Of a stretch of DNA of 64,000 nt, positions 50,337-59,926 are shown in pieces (positions within the stretch are counted from its first letter, which is position 1; the number at the start of each line of letters is the position of its first letter). The position numbers were made by a program, and so were the translations under genes. The stretch is from the NCBI RefSeq assembly GCF_004116265.1, contig NZ_QOUX01000045.1, positions 62,001-126,000 of the forward strand, read 5' to 3'. The notes under the pieces are model-generated. The model saw only the letters and a list, made by a program, of their open reading frames with translations. It was not told where the DNA came from and ran no database searches. The DNA is from Anaerobacillus alkaliphilus (lineage in GTDB: Bacteria; Bacillota; Bacilli; Bacillales; Anaerobacillaceae).

Positions 50337-51434
50337 ATGAGTGCTTTAAAACGAACGCCGCTCTTTGAAGTTTACGGGGAGTATGGAGGTAAAACAATCG
50401 ACTTTGGTGGCTGGGATCTTCCTGTGCAATTTAGTAGTATAAAAGAAGAGCATGAGGCTGTAAGAGAAAGAGCTGGTCTTTTTGACGTATCACATATGGG
50501 TGAGTTTACTGTTATAGGTCCTTCTGCGGAACAGTATTTACAAACTTTAGTTACAAATGATGTTTCTAAACTGAAAGTTGGCGGTGCTCAATATGCTGCG
50601 ATGTGTTATGCAGATGGTGGAACTGTTGATGATCTTATTATCTATAGAAAACAAGAAACTGACTTTCTAATCGTTGTGAATGCTTCAAATATTGAAAAGG
50701 ATTTCGATTGGATGGAGTCTCACTTAATTGAAGGTGTTGAGCTGAAGAATATTTCAAACGAGGTTTCTCAGTTAGCCATTCAAGGTCCATTGGCTGAACA
50801 AGTACTGCAAAAATTGACAACAACTAACTTATCAGAAATTACATTTTTTAAATTTCAAGATGAGGTAGACCTTCAAGGAGCCAAAGCATTAGTTTCAAGA
50901 ACTGGGTATACTGGTGAGGATGGATTTGAGATTTATTGTAAGCCGGAAGATGCCGTATCCCTATGGAGAAAGATCTTAGAAGTAGGGAATGAGGAAGGAA
51001 CGCTTCCTTGTGGTTTAGGTGCTAGAGATACACTTCGCTTTGAAGCGCGCTTACCATTATATGGCCAAGAATTAACAAAAGATATTACCCCTATTGAGGC
51101 AGGTATCGGCTTTGCAGTAAAAGTTGATAAAGAAAGTGACTTTTTTGGAAAAGAAACATTAAAGCAACAAAAAGAAAAAGGGCTAGAAAGAAAGATTGTT
51201 GGTTTGGAAATGATTGATAAAGGGATTCCGAGAACCGGATACGAAGTTTTTGTTGGCGATACACAAGTAGGCTTCGTTACGAGCGGTACTCAGTCACCGA
51301 CATTAAAGAAAAATGTAGGTTTAGCTCTTGTTAACATAGATTTTGCTCCACTAAATACAATTGTTGAAGTTCAAGTAAGAAAAAAACGTTTAAAAGCTCA
51401 AGTTGTTAAAACTCCATTTTATAAACGAGGATAA
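50337..51434 (+). CDS. gcvT: Glycine cleavage system T protein (aminomethyltransferase)
   Basis: Transfers the methylene group from aminomethyl-lipoyl-H protein to THF, releasing ammonia. 365 residues from ATG 50337 behind [34 protein letters not shown] at the N-terminus includes the folate-site region. [17 protein letters not shown] and [13 protein letters not shown] are family blocks. First gene of gcvT-gcvPA-gcvPB under the glycine riboswitch. Confidence 0.96.
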   Translation: MSALKRTPLFEVYGEYGGKTIDFGGWDLPVQFSSIKEEHEAVRERAGLFDVSHMGEFTVIGPSAEQYLQTLVTNDVSKLKVGGAQYAAMCYADGGTVDDLIIYRKQETDFLIVVNASNIEKDFDWMESHLIEGVELKNISNEVSQLAIQGPLAEQVLQKLTTTNLSEITFFKFQDEVDLQGAKALVSRTGYTGEDGFEIYCKPEDAVSLWRKILEVGNEEGTLPCGLGARDTLRFEARLPLYGQELTKDITPIEAGIGFAVKVDKESDFFGKETLKQQKEKGLERKIVGLEMIDKGIPRTGYEVFVGDTQVGFVTSGTQSPTLKKNVGLALVNIDFAPLNTIVEVQVRKKRLKAQVVKTPFYKRG

Positions 51435-51451
51435 TTTAAGGGGGAAGTACA

Positions 51452-52798
51452 TTGAAATTTCGTTATTTGCCAGTAACTGAGCAAGATAAAAAAGAAATGT
51501 TAGAAACAATTGGGGTCCAATCTGTAGAAGAGTTATTCGCAGATATTCCTGAAAAAGTTCGCTTTAAAGGTGAGATGAACTTAAAAGAAGCACTTTCTGA
51601 ACCAGATACAGTAAGAGAGTTAGGTAGAATGGCTAACAGGAATGCAAATACAAAGCAATACACGTCATTTTTAGGGGCAGGGGTTTACGAACATTACATT
51701 CCTTCTGTAGTTGACCACGTGATTTCAAGGTCAGAATTTTATACAGCATACACTCCTTATCAACCTGAAATCTCTCAAGGTGAGCTTCAAGCAATCTTTG
51801 AATTCCAAACAATGATTAGCGAACTTACAGGAATGGATTTGGCAAACTCTTCAATGTATGACGGACATACGTCGCTTGCTGAAGCGGCGATGATGAGTGC
51901 TGGTCAAACTAAGAACAAAACGATCTTAGTTTCGAAGGCAGTTCATCCTGAAGCAAGAGATGTATTGAAAACGAACGCTAAAGGTCAAAACTTAAAGGTA
52001 GTTGAAATTGAAGTTGAAAATGGTGTAACAAGCCTACTAGACCTTCAAGAAAAATATGACGCAGATACAGCATGCGTTGTTGTTCAATATCCAAACTTCT
52101 TTGGTAATATTGAAAACTTAGCAGAAATTGAAAAAATAGCTCATTCCCAAAAAGGTCTTTTGGTTGTATCAAGTAATCCATTAGCATTAGGTGCTCTTGT
52201 TCCTCCAGGAAAATTCGGTGCTGATATTGTTGTAGGAGATGCACAACCATTTGGAATTCCTCAACAATTCGGTGGCCCCCACTGTGGTTATTTTGCTACT
52301 ACGACAAAGCTAATGCGTAAAGTACCGGGAAGATTAGTAGGACAAACTACTGATGACAAAGGTCAGCGCGGATTCGTGTTAACATTACAAGCACGTGAAC
52401 AACATATTCGTCGTGATAAAGCCACTTCAAATATTTGTTCGAACCAAGCTCTAAATGCACTAGCAGCCTCAGTTGCGATGAGTGCACTAGGAAAAGCTGG
52501 TGTGAAAGAAATAGCTATTCAAAACATTCAAAAAGCAAATTATGCAAAAAAAGCATTTTTAGAACAAGGATTTACAGTGTTAGATGCTAATAACGCTACT
52601 TTTAATGAGTTTGTTGTAAAATTCTCTAAACCTGTAAAAGAAGTAAATGAAATATTATTTAATCAAGGGATTATTGGTGGCTATGACTTAGGAAGAGACT
52701 ATGCTGACCTTGGAAATCATATGCTACTTACAGTTACTGAACTTAGAACAAAGGCAGAAATTGATCGTCTTCTTGAGGCATTGGAGGGAGTAAAATAA
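51452..52798 (+). CDS. gcvPA: Glycine dehydrogenase (decarboxylating) subunit 1
   Basis: N-terminal half of the split P protein, 448 residues, TTG start behind AAGGGGGAAG. Pairs with GcvPB to decarboxylate glycine and load the lipoyl arm of H protein. [38 protein letters not shown] (in two parts) and [12 protein letters not shown] are family blocks. It lacks the PLP lysine, as expected. The stop overlaps the gcvPB start (TAATG). Confidence 0.96.
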   Translation: MKFRYLPVTEQDKKEMLETIGVQSVEELFADIPEKVRFKGEMNLKEALSEPDTVRELGRMANRNANTKQYTSFLGAGVYEHYIPSVVDHVISRSEFYTAYTPYQPEISQGELQAIFEFQTMISELTGMDLANSSMYDGHTSLAEAAMMSAGQTKNKTILVSKAVHPEARDVLKTNAKGQNLKVVEIEVENGVTSLLDLQEKYDADTACVVVQYPNFFGNIENLAEIEKIAHSQKGLLVVSSNPLALGALVPPGKFGADIVVGDAQPFGIPQQFGGPHCGYFATTTKLMRKVPGRLVGQTTDDKGQRGFVLTLQAREQHIRRDKATSNICSNQALNALAASVAMSALGKAGVKEIAIQNIQKANYAKKAFLEQGFTVLDANNATFNEFVVKFSKPVKEVNEILFNQGIIGGYDLGRDYADLGNHMLLTVTELRTKAEIDRLLEALEGVK

Positions 52799-54252
52799 TG
52801 AAAAATCAACCTTTAATTTTTGAACAAAGTAAACATGGAAGAATTAGCTATGCCCTGCCTGCATTAGATGTACCTGAAATGGAATTATCTGATGTACTAC
52901 CTAAAGAATTTATTCGTGAAGAAGAAGCAGAACTGCCTGAGGTATCAGAACTTCAGTTAATGCGTCACTATACGGCTCTATCAAAACGTAACCACGGGGT
53001 AGATTCTGGATTTTATCCACTAGGTTCTTGTACGATGAAATATAACCCGAAAATAAATGAGGATGTAGCAAGATTTGAAGGTTTTGCTCATATCCATCCA
53101 TTACAAGAAGAAAGCACAGTCCAGGGTGCTCTAGAGTTACTGTATGATCTACAAGTGTCTTTAGCTGAGATTACAGGTATGGATGAAGTAACGTTACAGC
53201 CAGCAGCAGGTGCTCATGGTGAGTGGACGGGATTAATGTTAATTCGTGCGTTCCATGAGAAAAATGGTGATTTCCACCGTACAAAAGTAATCGTACCAGA
53301 CTCAGCTCACGGTACAAATCCGGCTTCAGCAACTGTTGCAGGTTTCGAAACCATTACAGTACGTTCAAATGAAAAAGGTCTTGTTGACTTAGAACATTTA
53401 CGTGAAGTAGTCGGTGAGGATACAGCGGCATTGATGTTAACAAATCCAAATACACTTGGATTATTTGAAGAAAACATTGTAGAGATGGCTGAAATTATTC
53501 ATAACGCTGGCGGAAAGCTTTATTATGATGGTGCTAATTCAAATGCGATCTTGGGAATTGCTCGTCCAGGAGATATGGGCTTTGACGTAGTTCATTTAAA
53601 CCTTCACAAAACGTTTACTGGCCCACATGGTGGTGGTGGTCCTGGTTCAGGTCCAGTTGGGGTTAAGAAAGACTTAATCCCATTCTTACCGAAGCCAGTA
53701 ATTGCCAAAGATGGCGATCGCTATTTCTTAGATTATAACCGTCCAGAAACGATTGGCCGTGTGAAGCCTTATTACGGTAACTTCGGAATTAATGTTCGTG
53801 CGTACACTTACATTCGTACAATGGGACCTGATGGATTACGTAAGGTTTCAGAGGACGCAGTATTAAACGCTAACTATATGTTCAGACGACTAGAGCCTTT
53901 CTTTGATGCTCCATATACACAGCATTGTAAGCACGAATTTGTTCTTTCGGGAAGACGTCAAAAGAAACTAGGGGTAAGAACATTAGACATGGCTAAACGT
54001 CTCTTAGACTTTGGATACCATCCGCCAACGATTTACTTCCCATTAAACGTTGAGGAATGTATTATGATTGAACCAACAGAAACTGAAACAAAAGAAACTC
54101 TTGATGAGTTCATTGAAGTGATGATCCAAATTGCAAAAGAAGCAGAAGAAAATCCTGAGATTGTTCAAGAAGCGCCTCACCATACAGTAATCGGCCGTCT
54201 TGATGAGACAACTGCTGCAAGAAAGCCTATCTTAAGGTATCAAAAGCAGTAA
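52798..54252 (+). CDS. gcvPB: Glycine dehydrogenase (decarboxylating) subunit 2
   Basis: PLP-bearing half of the split P protein, 484 residues. [20 protein letters not shown] (about 270-289) contains the Schiff-base Lys and the Gly-rich loop; [19 protein letters not shown] is the N-terminal signature. Overlaps gcvPA by one base. Terminator follows. Confidence 0.97.
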   Translation: MKNQPLIFEQSKHGRISYALPALDVPEMELSDVLPKEFIREEEAELPEVSELQLMRHYTALSKRNHGVDSGFYPLGSCTMKYNPKINEDVARFEGFAHIHPLQEESTVQGALELLYDLQVSLAEITGMDEVTLQPAAGAHGEWTGLMLIRAFHEKNGDFHRTKVIVPDSAHGTNPASATVAGFETITVRSNEKGLVDLEHLREVVGEDTAALMLTNPNTLGLFEENIVEMAEIIHNAGGKLYYDGANSNAILGIARPGDMGFDVVHLNLHKTFTGPHGGGGPGSGPVGVKKDLIPFLPKPVIAKDGDRYFLDYNRPETIGRVKPYYGNFGINVRAYTYIRTMGPDGLRKVSEDAVLNANYMFRRLEPFFDAPYTQHCKHEFVLSGRRQKKLGVRTLDMAKRLLDFGYHPPTIYFPLNVEECIMIEPTETETKETLDEFIEVMIQIAKEAEENPEIVQEAPHHTVIGRLDETTAARKPILRYQKQ

Positions 54253-54259
54253 TAAATAG

Positions 54260-54294
54260 AAAGAAGTGTTCCAATGTCGGAACACTTCTTTTAC
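54260..54294. terminator. Bidirectional terminator between gcvPB and yqhL
   Basis: AAGAAGTGTTCC / GGAACACTTCTT stem with T-rich tail. Confidence 0.92.
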
Positions 54295-54665
54295 TATTTC
54301 TTAATCTTGCCTGTCCATTTTCGAAAGCCGCCTTTTAAGTGACTTAAGTCTTCACATTTGTGTTTCTTTTTTAGAAATTCAGCAGCACGGATGCTTCTTG
54401 CACCTGACTGACAGTATAGGTATACTGGCTTGTCCGGTCGGATTTCTCCCGCTCGTTGACGTAATTGGGACATCGGAATGTTTCTTGATCCCAGAATATG
54501 ACCTGTTTCATATTCTCTTTGCTCCCTTACGTCAATAAGTTGTGCTTTTCGATAACCCTGAATGAACTCATCTTGATTAAGATCTTTCAGGTACTTTGGT
54601 TTAATAAACCTTTTGACAATTAAAAAAACTAGTACAGCTGTCATAATACCTAAAACCCAATTCAT
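54294..54665 (-). CDS. yqhL: Membrane-anchored rhodanese domain protein (YqhL)
   Basis: 123 residues from ATG 54665 behind GGAG; the frame extends 22 codons further without a site. One membrane helix (about 3-18), then a rhodanese domain with LIDVREQREYETGHI and active-site loop YCQSGARS (Cys near 94). It handles sulfane sulfur; the partner is unknown. Synteny with B. subtilis yqhL-lipM. Confidence 0.9.
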   Translation of the reverse strand: MNWVLGIMTAVLVFLIVKRFIKPKYLKDLNQDEFIQGYRKAQLIDVREQREYETGHILGSRNIPMSQLRQRAGEIRPDKPVYLYCQSGARSIRAAEFLKKKHKCEDLSHLKGGFRKWTGKIKK

Positions 54666-54804
54666 GACTTCTCCAACTCCTTTTTCTAACTCTGTTAGCC
54701 TTATGTATAAAAAGGCTTTTGAACTAGGCAAACGTATTTCAATATATTATTAAATATAAATTATAACATTTAATTATTCAAGTTGTATTCGTAATTCACG
54801 ATGA

Positions 54805-54834
54805 TTGACAGGGGCAATTACGGTAAGATAGATT
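54805..54834 (+). promoter_or_regulatory. Probable promoter of lipM
   Basis: TTGACA (54805-54810) and TAGATT (54829-54834), spacing 18 bp, 35 bp before the start codon. Confidence 0.5.
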
Positions 54835-54868
54835 TAGTATAGGAAGTAAAAGTAGAAAGAGGTTTACA

Positions 54869-55702
54869 ATGAAAGAAATTTGGCATTTTATTAATTCAGG
54901 TAAATGTTCCCCAGCCTTTAATATGGCATTGGATGAAGCTCTATTAGAATGGCATAGTGAAGGTAAGATAAATCCAACGATCCGTTTTTACGGCTGGAAC
55001 CCTGCAACATTATCAATTGGCTATTTTCAAAAAGTAGAAAAAGAAATCAATTTAGAAGCTGTTGAAAAATATGACTTAGGATTTGTGCGTAGGCCAACTG
55101 GTGGCCGTGGCGTCTTACATGAGCATGAACTTACTTATAGTGTAATTGTCTCTGAAGACCATCCACAAATGCCTAAGGGAGTGACAGAGTCTTATCGAGT
55201 CATTTCACAAGGTGTCCTTGAAGGATTTAAAAACCTTGGACTTGATGCCTATTTTGCCGTACCAAAGACGAAAGAAGAGCAAGACCTACTAAAAAGCCCT
55301 CGTTCAGCCGTTTGTTTTGATGCACCTTCTTGGTATGAACTTGTTGTCGAAGGAAGAAAAGTTGCTGGAAGTGCGCAGACGAGACAAAAAAACGTCATTC
55401 TTCAACACGGCTCGATTATACTTGATCTAGATGAAGTAAAGTTATTTGATCTATTCAAGTTCTCTAACGACCGCGTTCGCGAACGGATGCAAAAAGGTTT
55501 TAGTCAAAAAGCAGTCGCTATTAATCAATTACGTGAACACCCAGTAAGTATTGAGGAAGCTGAGGTAGCGTTTAAGAGTGGTTTTGAAAAAGGGTTAGAA
55601 ATTGAGCTACAATCATATACGTTATCTGAAGAACAAATCAATCATGTGAACGAAATCGTTCAAAAACGATATGGTAATGATGAATGGAATTTCCGTAAAT
55701 AA
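54869..55702 (+). CDS. lipM: Octanoyl-[ACP]:protein octanoyltransferase LipM
   Basis: Moves octanoate from ACP to the H protein of glycine cleavage, the first step of lipoate assembly in Bacillus. 277 residues. [19 protein letters not shown] (about 75-93), catalytic Cys in [12 protein letters not shown] (about residue 149) and the conserved Lys in GRKVAGSAQ. The Cys is diagnostic for LipM as against LplA ligase. Functional link to the gcv operon 0.6 kb upstream. Confidence 0.95.
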   Translation: MKEIWHFINSGKCSPAFNMALDEALLEWHSEGKINPTIRFYGWNPATLSIGYFQKVEKEINLEAVEKYDLGFVRRPTGGRGVLHEHELTYSVIVSEDHPQMPKGVTESYRVISQGVLEGFKNLGLDAYFAVPKTKEEQDLLKSPRSAVCFDAPSWYELVVEGRKVAGSAQTRQKNVILQHGSIILDLDEVKLFDLFKFSNDRVRERMQKGFSQKAVAINQLREHPVSIEEAEVAFKSGFEKGLEIELQSYTLSEEQINHVNEIVQKRYGNDEWNFRK

Positions 55703-55745
55703 AAAACAAAGGGTTTGGTGAGCTGCCAAACCCTTTGTTTTATTT
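55701..55745. terminator. Bidirectional terminator between lipM and dat
   Basis: AAACAAAGGGTTTGG / CCAAACCCTTTGTTT perfect stem. Confidence 0.93.
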
Positions 55746-56585
55746 TGTTTTGTTCTTTACATGTTCTGCAAATAGTTGTTGTAATGCTTTTGTAATTGAC
55801 CCGACAGGTATATCAGTTTCAATATCACCCACAACCTTCGTAACCGGGGTTACCTCTTGGGTGGTGCTAGTAATAAAAGCTTCATCGGCATTGCTCAATT
55901 GTTGTAAAGTAAATGCTTCTTCTACTACTTTATATCCGTTTTCTTTTGCTAGCTTTAATACAATTTGTCGGGTAATTCCGTTTAGGATTAAGTTCGTTAC
56001 AGGGTGAGTATAGATTAACTTATCCTTAACAATAAATAAATTAGAGGAAGAACCTTCTGTCATAGTACCATTTCGGTGCATAATACCTTCTTGACAGGTG
56101 TGATCAGTAGCTTTTCGTTTTACCATCGTATTGCCTAATAGGTTAATCGTTTTAATATCGCAACGAAGCCAACGAATATCTTCGGTTACATAGGCACGTA
56201 TTCCCGTTTGTTTTTGCTCAACTGGAAACGGCATCTCTCTCGAAAAGCCGGTAATTAACCCAACTGCATTTCGCTCGTAGAGATGAGCACGTGGTGAAAC
56301 ACCTCGTGTCATTTGGACATAAATGATCCCGTTGGTTATATTATTTTTTGTTTTTAACTCTTCTAGAAGTTGTTTTAAGGTTTCTTTGTCATAGGGAAGC
56401 TGAATTTCTAGTTTCAAAGCACTTTCTTCAAAACGATTTAGGTGTTCTTCCATAGCCATTGTTTTCGTGTTGTAGACAGGTATTACCTCGTATATACCAT
56501 CTCCAAAATTGTAGCCCCTATCTTCCATATCAATTTTTACATTTTCACGGGTCGTAATATCATGGTTTAGTAGTACATATGTCAT
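55740..56585 (-). CDS. dat: D-amino acid aminotransferase
   Basis: 281 residues from ATG 56585 behind TAGGAGG; an earlier ATG has no site. Fold type IV PLP enzyme. GYNFGDGIYEV near 22-32 (Tyr that contacts the substrate), RGVSPRAH (Arg and His of the D-amino acid carboxylate trap, distinguishing it from branched-chain enzymes), Lys in GNTMVKRKA (Schiff base, about 145), EGSSSNLF and ITSTTQEVTPV. Interconverts D-Ala and D-Glu for the cell wall. Confidence 0.93.
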   Translation of the reverse strand: MTYVLLNHDITTRENVKIDMEDRGYNFGDGIYEVIPVYNTKTMAMEEHLNRFEESALKLEIQLPYDKETLKQLLEELKTKNNITNGIIYVQMTRGVSPRAHLYERNAVGLITGFSREMPFPVEQKQTGIRAYVTEDIRWLRCDIKTINLLGNTMVKRKATDHTCQEGIMHRNGTMTEGSSSNLFIVKDKLIYTHPVTNLILNGITRQIVLKLAKENGYKVVEEAFTLQQLSNADEAFITSTTQEVTPVTKVVGDIETDIPVGSITKALQQLFAEHVKNKTK

Positions 56586-56873
56586 TCTCTTCCTCCTAAG
56601 GTTAGTAGTGTGTTTTGTAAGAACCACTATATATGGTATATGTATCAAGAAAATAGTGATCTATTCTAAAGCTATTTTAACAAAAATTTTTCGTCAAAAG
56701 GAGAACTAAATTTAAAAATGTTGATGTGAAAAGGTTTATTTATATTTTCATTTTTGCAAATGAGGAATACGTTCATAATTCGACTTTTTTCCTGGAAAAA
56801 ATCTATATATCTATCATTTTCTTACGTATAGTATTTCTTTCTAAGTTGACAAAATAATTTTTTCGCTACCGAA

Positions 56874-56922
56874 TTACAATATATAGTGTTTTGGTACGAT
56901 ATTTACATACTATATATTGATA
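56874..56922 (+). promoter_or_regulatory. Tandem NrdR boxes upstream of nrdJ
   Basis: Box 1 (56874-56889, core CAATATATAG) matches 14 of 16 positions of the consensus ACACWATATATWGTGT. Box 2 (56907-56922, core CTATATATTG) matches 12. Their spacing is 33 bp, about three helical turns, as in known NrdR operators. A possible promoter (TTGGTA 56891, TATATT 56913) lies between and under them. Confidence 0.75.
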
Positions 56923-57069
56923 TGAATAAAAATCTATGTTAAGCTAAGACAAGTTAACAATCTAATATATTTACCATCATCTTCTAAAAGTGGTAAATAC
57001 TAAACTCATACTCAATGATGAAAACAACTAGAGGAGAACTCATTTCAATATTTTTTAATAAAGGGGAGA

Positions 57070-57864
57070 ATGCGTGTGGAGATGACTATGTCAAAAGTGA
57101 TGAAAATTAACGTGGAGAGGTTGAATGAGGATATTAAACAATTTCCCCAAGTGCATGAAATCACACCAGACATGAAAATCCAGAAAAAAGGTGTATCTCG
57201 TCTAGTTATGTTAGACCGCTATACTTTTAAGGATACTGAGAAGAAAACGTTAAAAGAAGGAGATTTCGTTGTTTTAACTGTAAAGCAAGATCCGAAGTTT
57301 CCAGCCAGAGGTTATGGTTTTGTCCATGAAATCAACTGGGAGAAAAATGAAGTGAAAATTTATGTGGATGAGGAGTTTCAAGGAGTCCTTGAAGAACCAG
57401 AAGAAGTTAAGTCTGGGATCGTCACTAGATCGTTGGACTCAATTGAAAAACCACTAGAGATATTCTATGAACAAATTGCCAAGCGAAATGCTACTGGATT
57501 AGCATCTGTAGAAACTTCAGAAGAACGAAAACAAAGGTCTTTCGAGGATTTCTACGAGGAACTTTCGAATTTAAATTTTATTCCTGCTGGACGAGTTTTG
57601 TATGGGGCAGGTTCTGATACAGATGTAACGTATTTTAATTGTTATGTAATGCCTTTTGTAAAAGATTCAAGAGGTGGAATTTCTGATCACCGTACACAAG
57701 TGATGGAGATTATGAGTCGTGGTGGTGGAGTTGGTACAAACGGTTCAACATTACGCCCGCGAAACACATTAGCAAGAGGAGTAAACGGTAAGTCATCTGG
57801 CTCAGTATCTTGGTTAGATGATATTGCAAAGTTGACACACCTAGTAGAACAGGGTGGGTCCCGT
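57070..57864 (+). CDS. nrdJ: Class II (B12-dependent) ribonucleotide reductase, exon 1
   Basis: First 265 codons of the adenosylcobalamin-dependent reductase that makes dNTPs with or without oxygen. It contains the N-terminal region and the start of the catalytic barrel with YFNCYVMPFV (redox-active Cys) and VMEIMSRGGGVGTNGSTLRP. The exon ends at CGT after GGS (protein GGSR|RGAQM), where group I intron 1 begins with an in-frame TAA. ATG 57070 lies too close to AGGGGAG; GTG 57076 or ATG 57088 may be the real start. NrdR boxes precede it. Total spliced product about 855 residues. Confidence 0.9.
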
Positions 57865-59028
57865 TAATTCCATGGCGGGAGAAAAATCTCGTGAATTGCT
57901 GGAACACCCTTAGAGCTCTTAGCACCACAACGTGACTGGTAACGGTGAGCGTGACGGTTGAAAAGATGAGAGATTGGGCGATCAGCAGCCAAGTATCTTT
58001 GGAAACAAAGATGAAGGTTCAACGACTATTGAAATGTCCTAAAGTTTCCAACTGGAATATTATTTTAAGGAGAGGGTCATGTTGGGATCCAAGGAGAGAG
58101 TAAATCATAGCAAACAGAAACGTGGCTATGAGGCACGAGACAAAGATGAAATTATCAATTTGATCATTAAATTCCATGAAGAAGGCTATAGCCAAGTAGA
58201 TATATCTAAGATGCTAAATATAAACAGAGGAACTATTAAAAGATGGAACGATGAACTTCATTTTATCCAAACCCGATCACCAGGAGAGGCTGGAAAAATG
58301 AAAAGTAAAATCTATGACTATGATGAAAACTACTTTGAAAAAATCCTGACACCAAACCAAGCATATATAATGGGATATATAACTGGTGATGGAACTATCT
58401 CTGATCGTAAAAAGTCGAAGAGATTAATAATGACATTAGCCGAGAAGGATAAAGCTCTTTTATTTGATATTGGTAAAGAAATGAATATTAGTTCTGCTAT
58501 TAAGTTCAGAAAAAAAAGTGCAGAAAATGAGCAAAACAAATATTCGTTAGTCATTAATTCTACGAAAATGTGTAATGATTTAATTTCGTTAGGAATAGTT
58601 CCAAATAAGACTGGGCATGAAAGGTGGATTAATCTGGGTGAGGAATCTCTCCAGTGGTCCTATCTAAGAGGATTTTTCGATGCAGATGGTCATATAAGAG
58701 TTTACAAAAGAAACGGCTACCAAAAAGCAAGAATGGGTTTTACAGGAAATCCTGAAATGCTATGGTCTATTCTATCTTTTTTTAACTCATACGGCTTAGG
58801 AGTGAAGGTAAATACTCTTACACCCAAGCAGGGTTGTTCCGATTTATATCTTAGCAGTTTACATGATCTTAGAATTATCTTTCAACAATTGTATAAGCAT
58901 GGAACAATAAAACTTGATCGAAAGTATAAAATATTTTCTTCTTTGATGATATAGTCTGACCTTACATGAAAGTGTAAGAGTGTGGCAGAAATGACCACAC
59001 CCCTCTTATTTTGAGGAGTAACAATAAG
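57865..59028 (+). other. Group I intron 1 in nrdJ (1164 nt, with homing endonuclease gene)
   Basis: Exon 1 ends in U and pairs with an internal guide: TCCCGT (57859-57864) against GCGGGA (57875-57880), with the required U-G at the splice site. The intron ends in G (59028). Core elements are visible: GGTTCAACGACTAT (P7 5' strand GACTAT, 58024-58029) and ATAGTC (P7 3' strand, 58951-58956). An endonuclease gene fills the loop between them. Removing it joins codons CGT and CGC in phase 0, giving the GGSRRGAQ motif. Confidence 0.92.
58079..58954 (+). CDS. LAGLIDADG homing endonuclease within intron 1
   Basis: 291 residues with its own AAGGAG site 7-8 nt before ATG. The N-terminus is basic with a helix-turn-helix (about 20-60: EIINLIIKFHEEGYSQVDI). 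Two LAGLIDADG motifs follow: AYIMGYITGDGTIS (about 97-110, Asp retained) and YLRGFFDADGHIRV (about 197-210, Asp retained), so it should be an active monomeric nuclease that cuts intronless nrdJ. Its TAG stop lies inside the intron's P7 3' strand. The frame appears intact. Confidence 0.92.
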   Translation: MLGSKERVNHSKQKRGYEARDKDEIINLIIKFHEEGYSQVDISKMLNINRGTIKRWNDELHFIQTRSPGEAGKMKSKIYDYDENYFEKILTPNQAYIMGYITGDGTISDRKKSKRLIMTLAEKDKALLFDIGKEMNISSAIKFRKKSAENEQNKYSLVINSTKMCNDLISLGIVPNKTGHERWINLGEESLQWSYLRGFFDADGHIRVYKRNGYQKARMGFTGNPEMLWSILSFFNSYGLGVKVNTLTPKQGCSDLYLSSLHDLRIIFQQLYKHGTIKLDRKYKIFSSLMI

Positions 59029-59679
59029 CGCGGAGCTCAAATGATCATGCTTGCGGATTGGCACCCAGATATTTTAGAGTTTATTATCTCTAAAATGCAA
59101 AATCCGAGAATTTTACGTTTTCTATTAGAAAATAGTGATGACAATCAAATAAAACAACTTGTGAAAGACAAGCTTAAATTTACTCCTTTAACCGAAGTTG
59201 AAAAAGCAATGTATCAAGGAATACTTAACTATCAGACGATCCCAGGACAAGGCGGATTTGACGAAAAAGTGATCAAGGAAGCAGTAGAGAAGCTGCAACT
59301 TGGTGGAACATATAGTGTGAATAATTCAGAGTTCTTAACTGGTGCTAACATATCGATTTGCTTAACGAAAGAATTTATGGCAGCAGTTGAAAACGATGCT
59401 GAGTATCAACTTCGCTTCCCAGATGTAGAGAACTATTCGAAAGAAGAGATGGAAGCATATAATCGTGAATGGCATAAATACGGAGATGTTCGTGAATGGG
59501 AAGCTTTAGGCTTTAAAATCAGAACTTACCGTACAATTAAAGCCCGTGAACTTTGGAAGCTAGTTAATATTTGTGCAACATACTCTGCAGAACCAGGAAT
59601 TTTCTTTATTGATAATGCAAATGACATGACAAACGCTGTTGCTTATGGACAAAAGGTAGTAGCGACAAATCCGTGTGGT
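59029..59679 (+). CDS. nrdJ: Class II ribonucleotide reductase, exon 2
   Basis: 217 codons in phase with exon 1. It opens RGAQMIMLADWHPDILEFI and contains NNSEFLTGANISICLT and AEPGIFFIDNANDMTN. It ends at ATNPCG, the first part of the catalytic finger loop. The Cys is the residue that becomes a thiyl radical; the Glu of NPCGE is supplied by exon 3. No usable start of its own was found, so expression requires splicing. Confidence 0.92.
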
Positions 59680-59926
59680 AAGGTAGCTTAGTTTGCCTCA
59701 CGTAAAAAACTGCGGAATAAAGCGGGAAGGCTGAGATGCTAATCCGAACCGAAGGCTAAAAGTAACATTTTAGTCAGGGGCAACGCATAGATGGTGAAAC
59801 TCTTAGAGAATATAACCCATCCACGAGGCCGCAGCATTACTGGCTTGTAATGAAAATATATGCTGAACTTACAGGAAACGAACTGTAAGAACTATTGGAT
59901 AAAAAGCCGATAGGTTAACAAATTTG
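59680..59926 (+). other. Group I intron 2 in nrdJ (247 nt, no ORF)
   Basis: Exon 2 ends in U (GGT). The guide GCCTCACG (59695-59702) pairs with CGTGTGGT (59672-59679) over eight positions, with one U-U mismatch and the splice-site U-G. The intron ends in G (59926). P7 strands GCATA (59785-59789) and TATGC (59859-59863) flank the expected core. It has no reading frame and an in-frame TAG at codon 4. Splicing joins GGT to GAA, restoring NPCGEQPLAP. Confidence 0.88.

Noticed and set aside
51452-54252. gcvP split into two genes as a possible frameshift
   Set aside because: The two-subunit form with TAATG overlap is the normal Bacillus arrangement; both halves are complete.
55740-56585. Branched-chain aminotransferase identity for dat
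   Set aside because: The SPRAH motif and the length fit D-amino acid aminotransferase better.
56586-57069. Cobalamin riboswitch ahead of the B12-dependent reductase
   Set aside because: No B12-box or aptamer core could be found; only NrdR boxes and a 7-bp hairpin (TTTACCA/TGGTAAA, about 56970-56998) are visible.
57865-59028. Intein, frameshift or pseudogene explanation for the broken nrdJ frame
   Set aside because: In-frame stops occur at the first codon of each insertion, which rules out inteins. P1 guides, terminal G, P7 strands and exact restoration of conserved peptides fit group I introns, and no exon codon is damaged.
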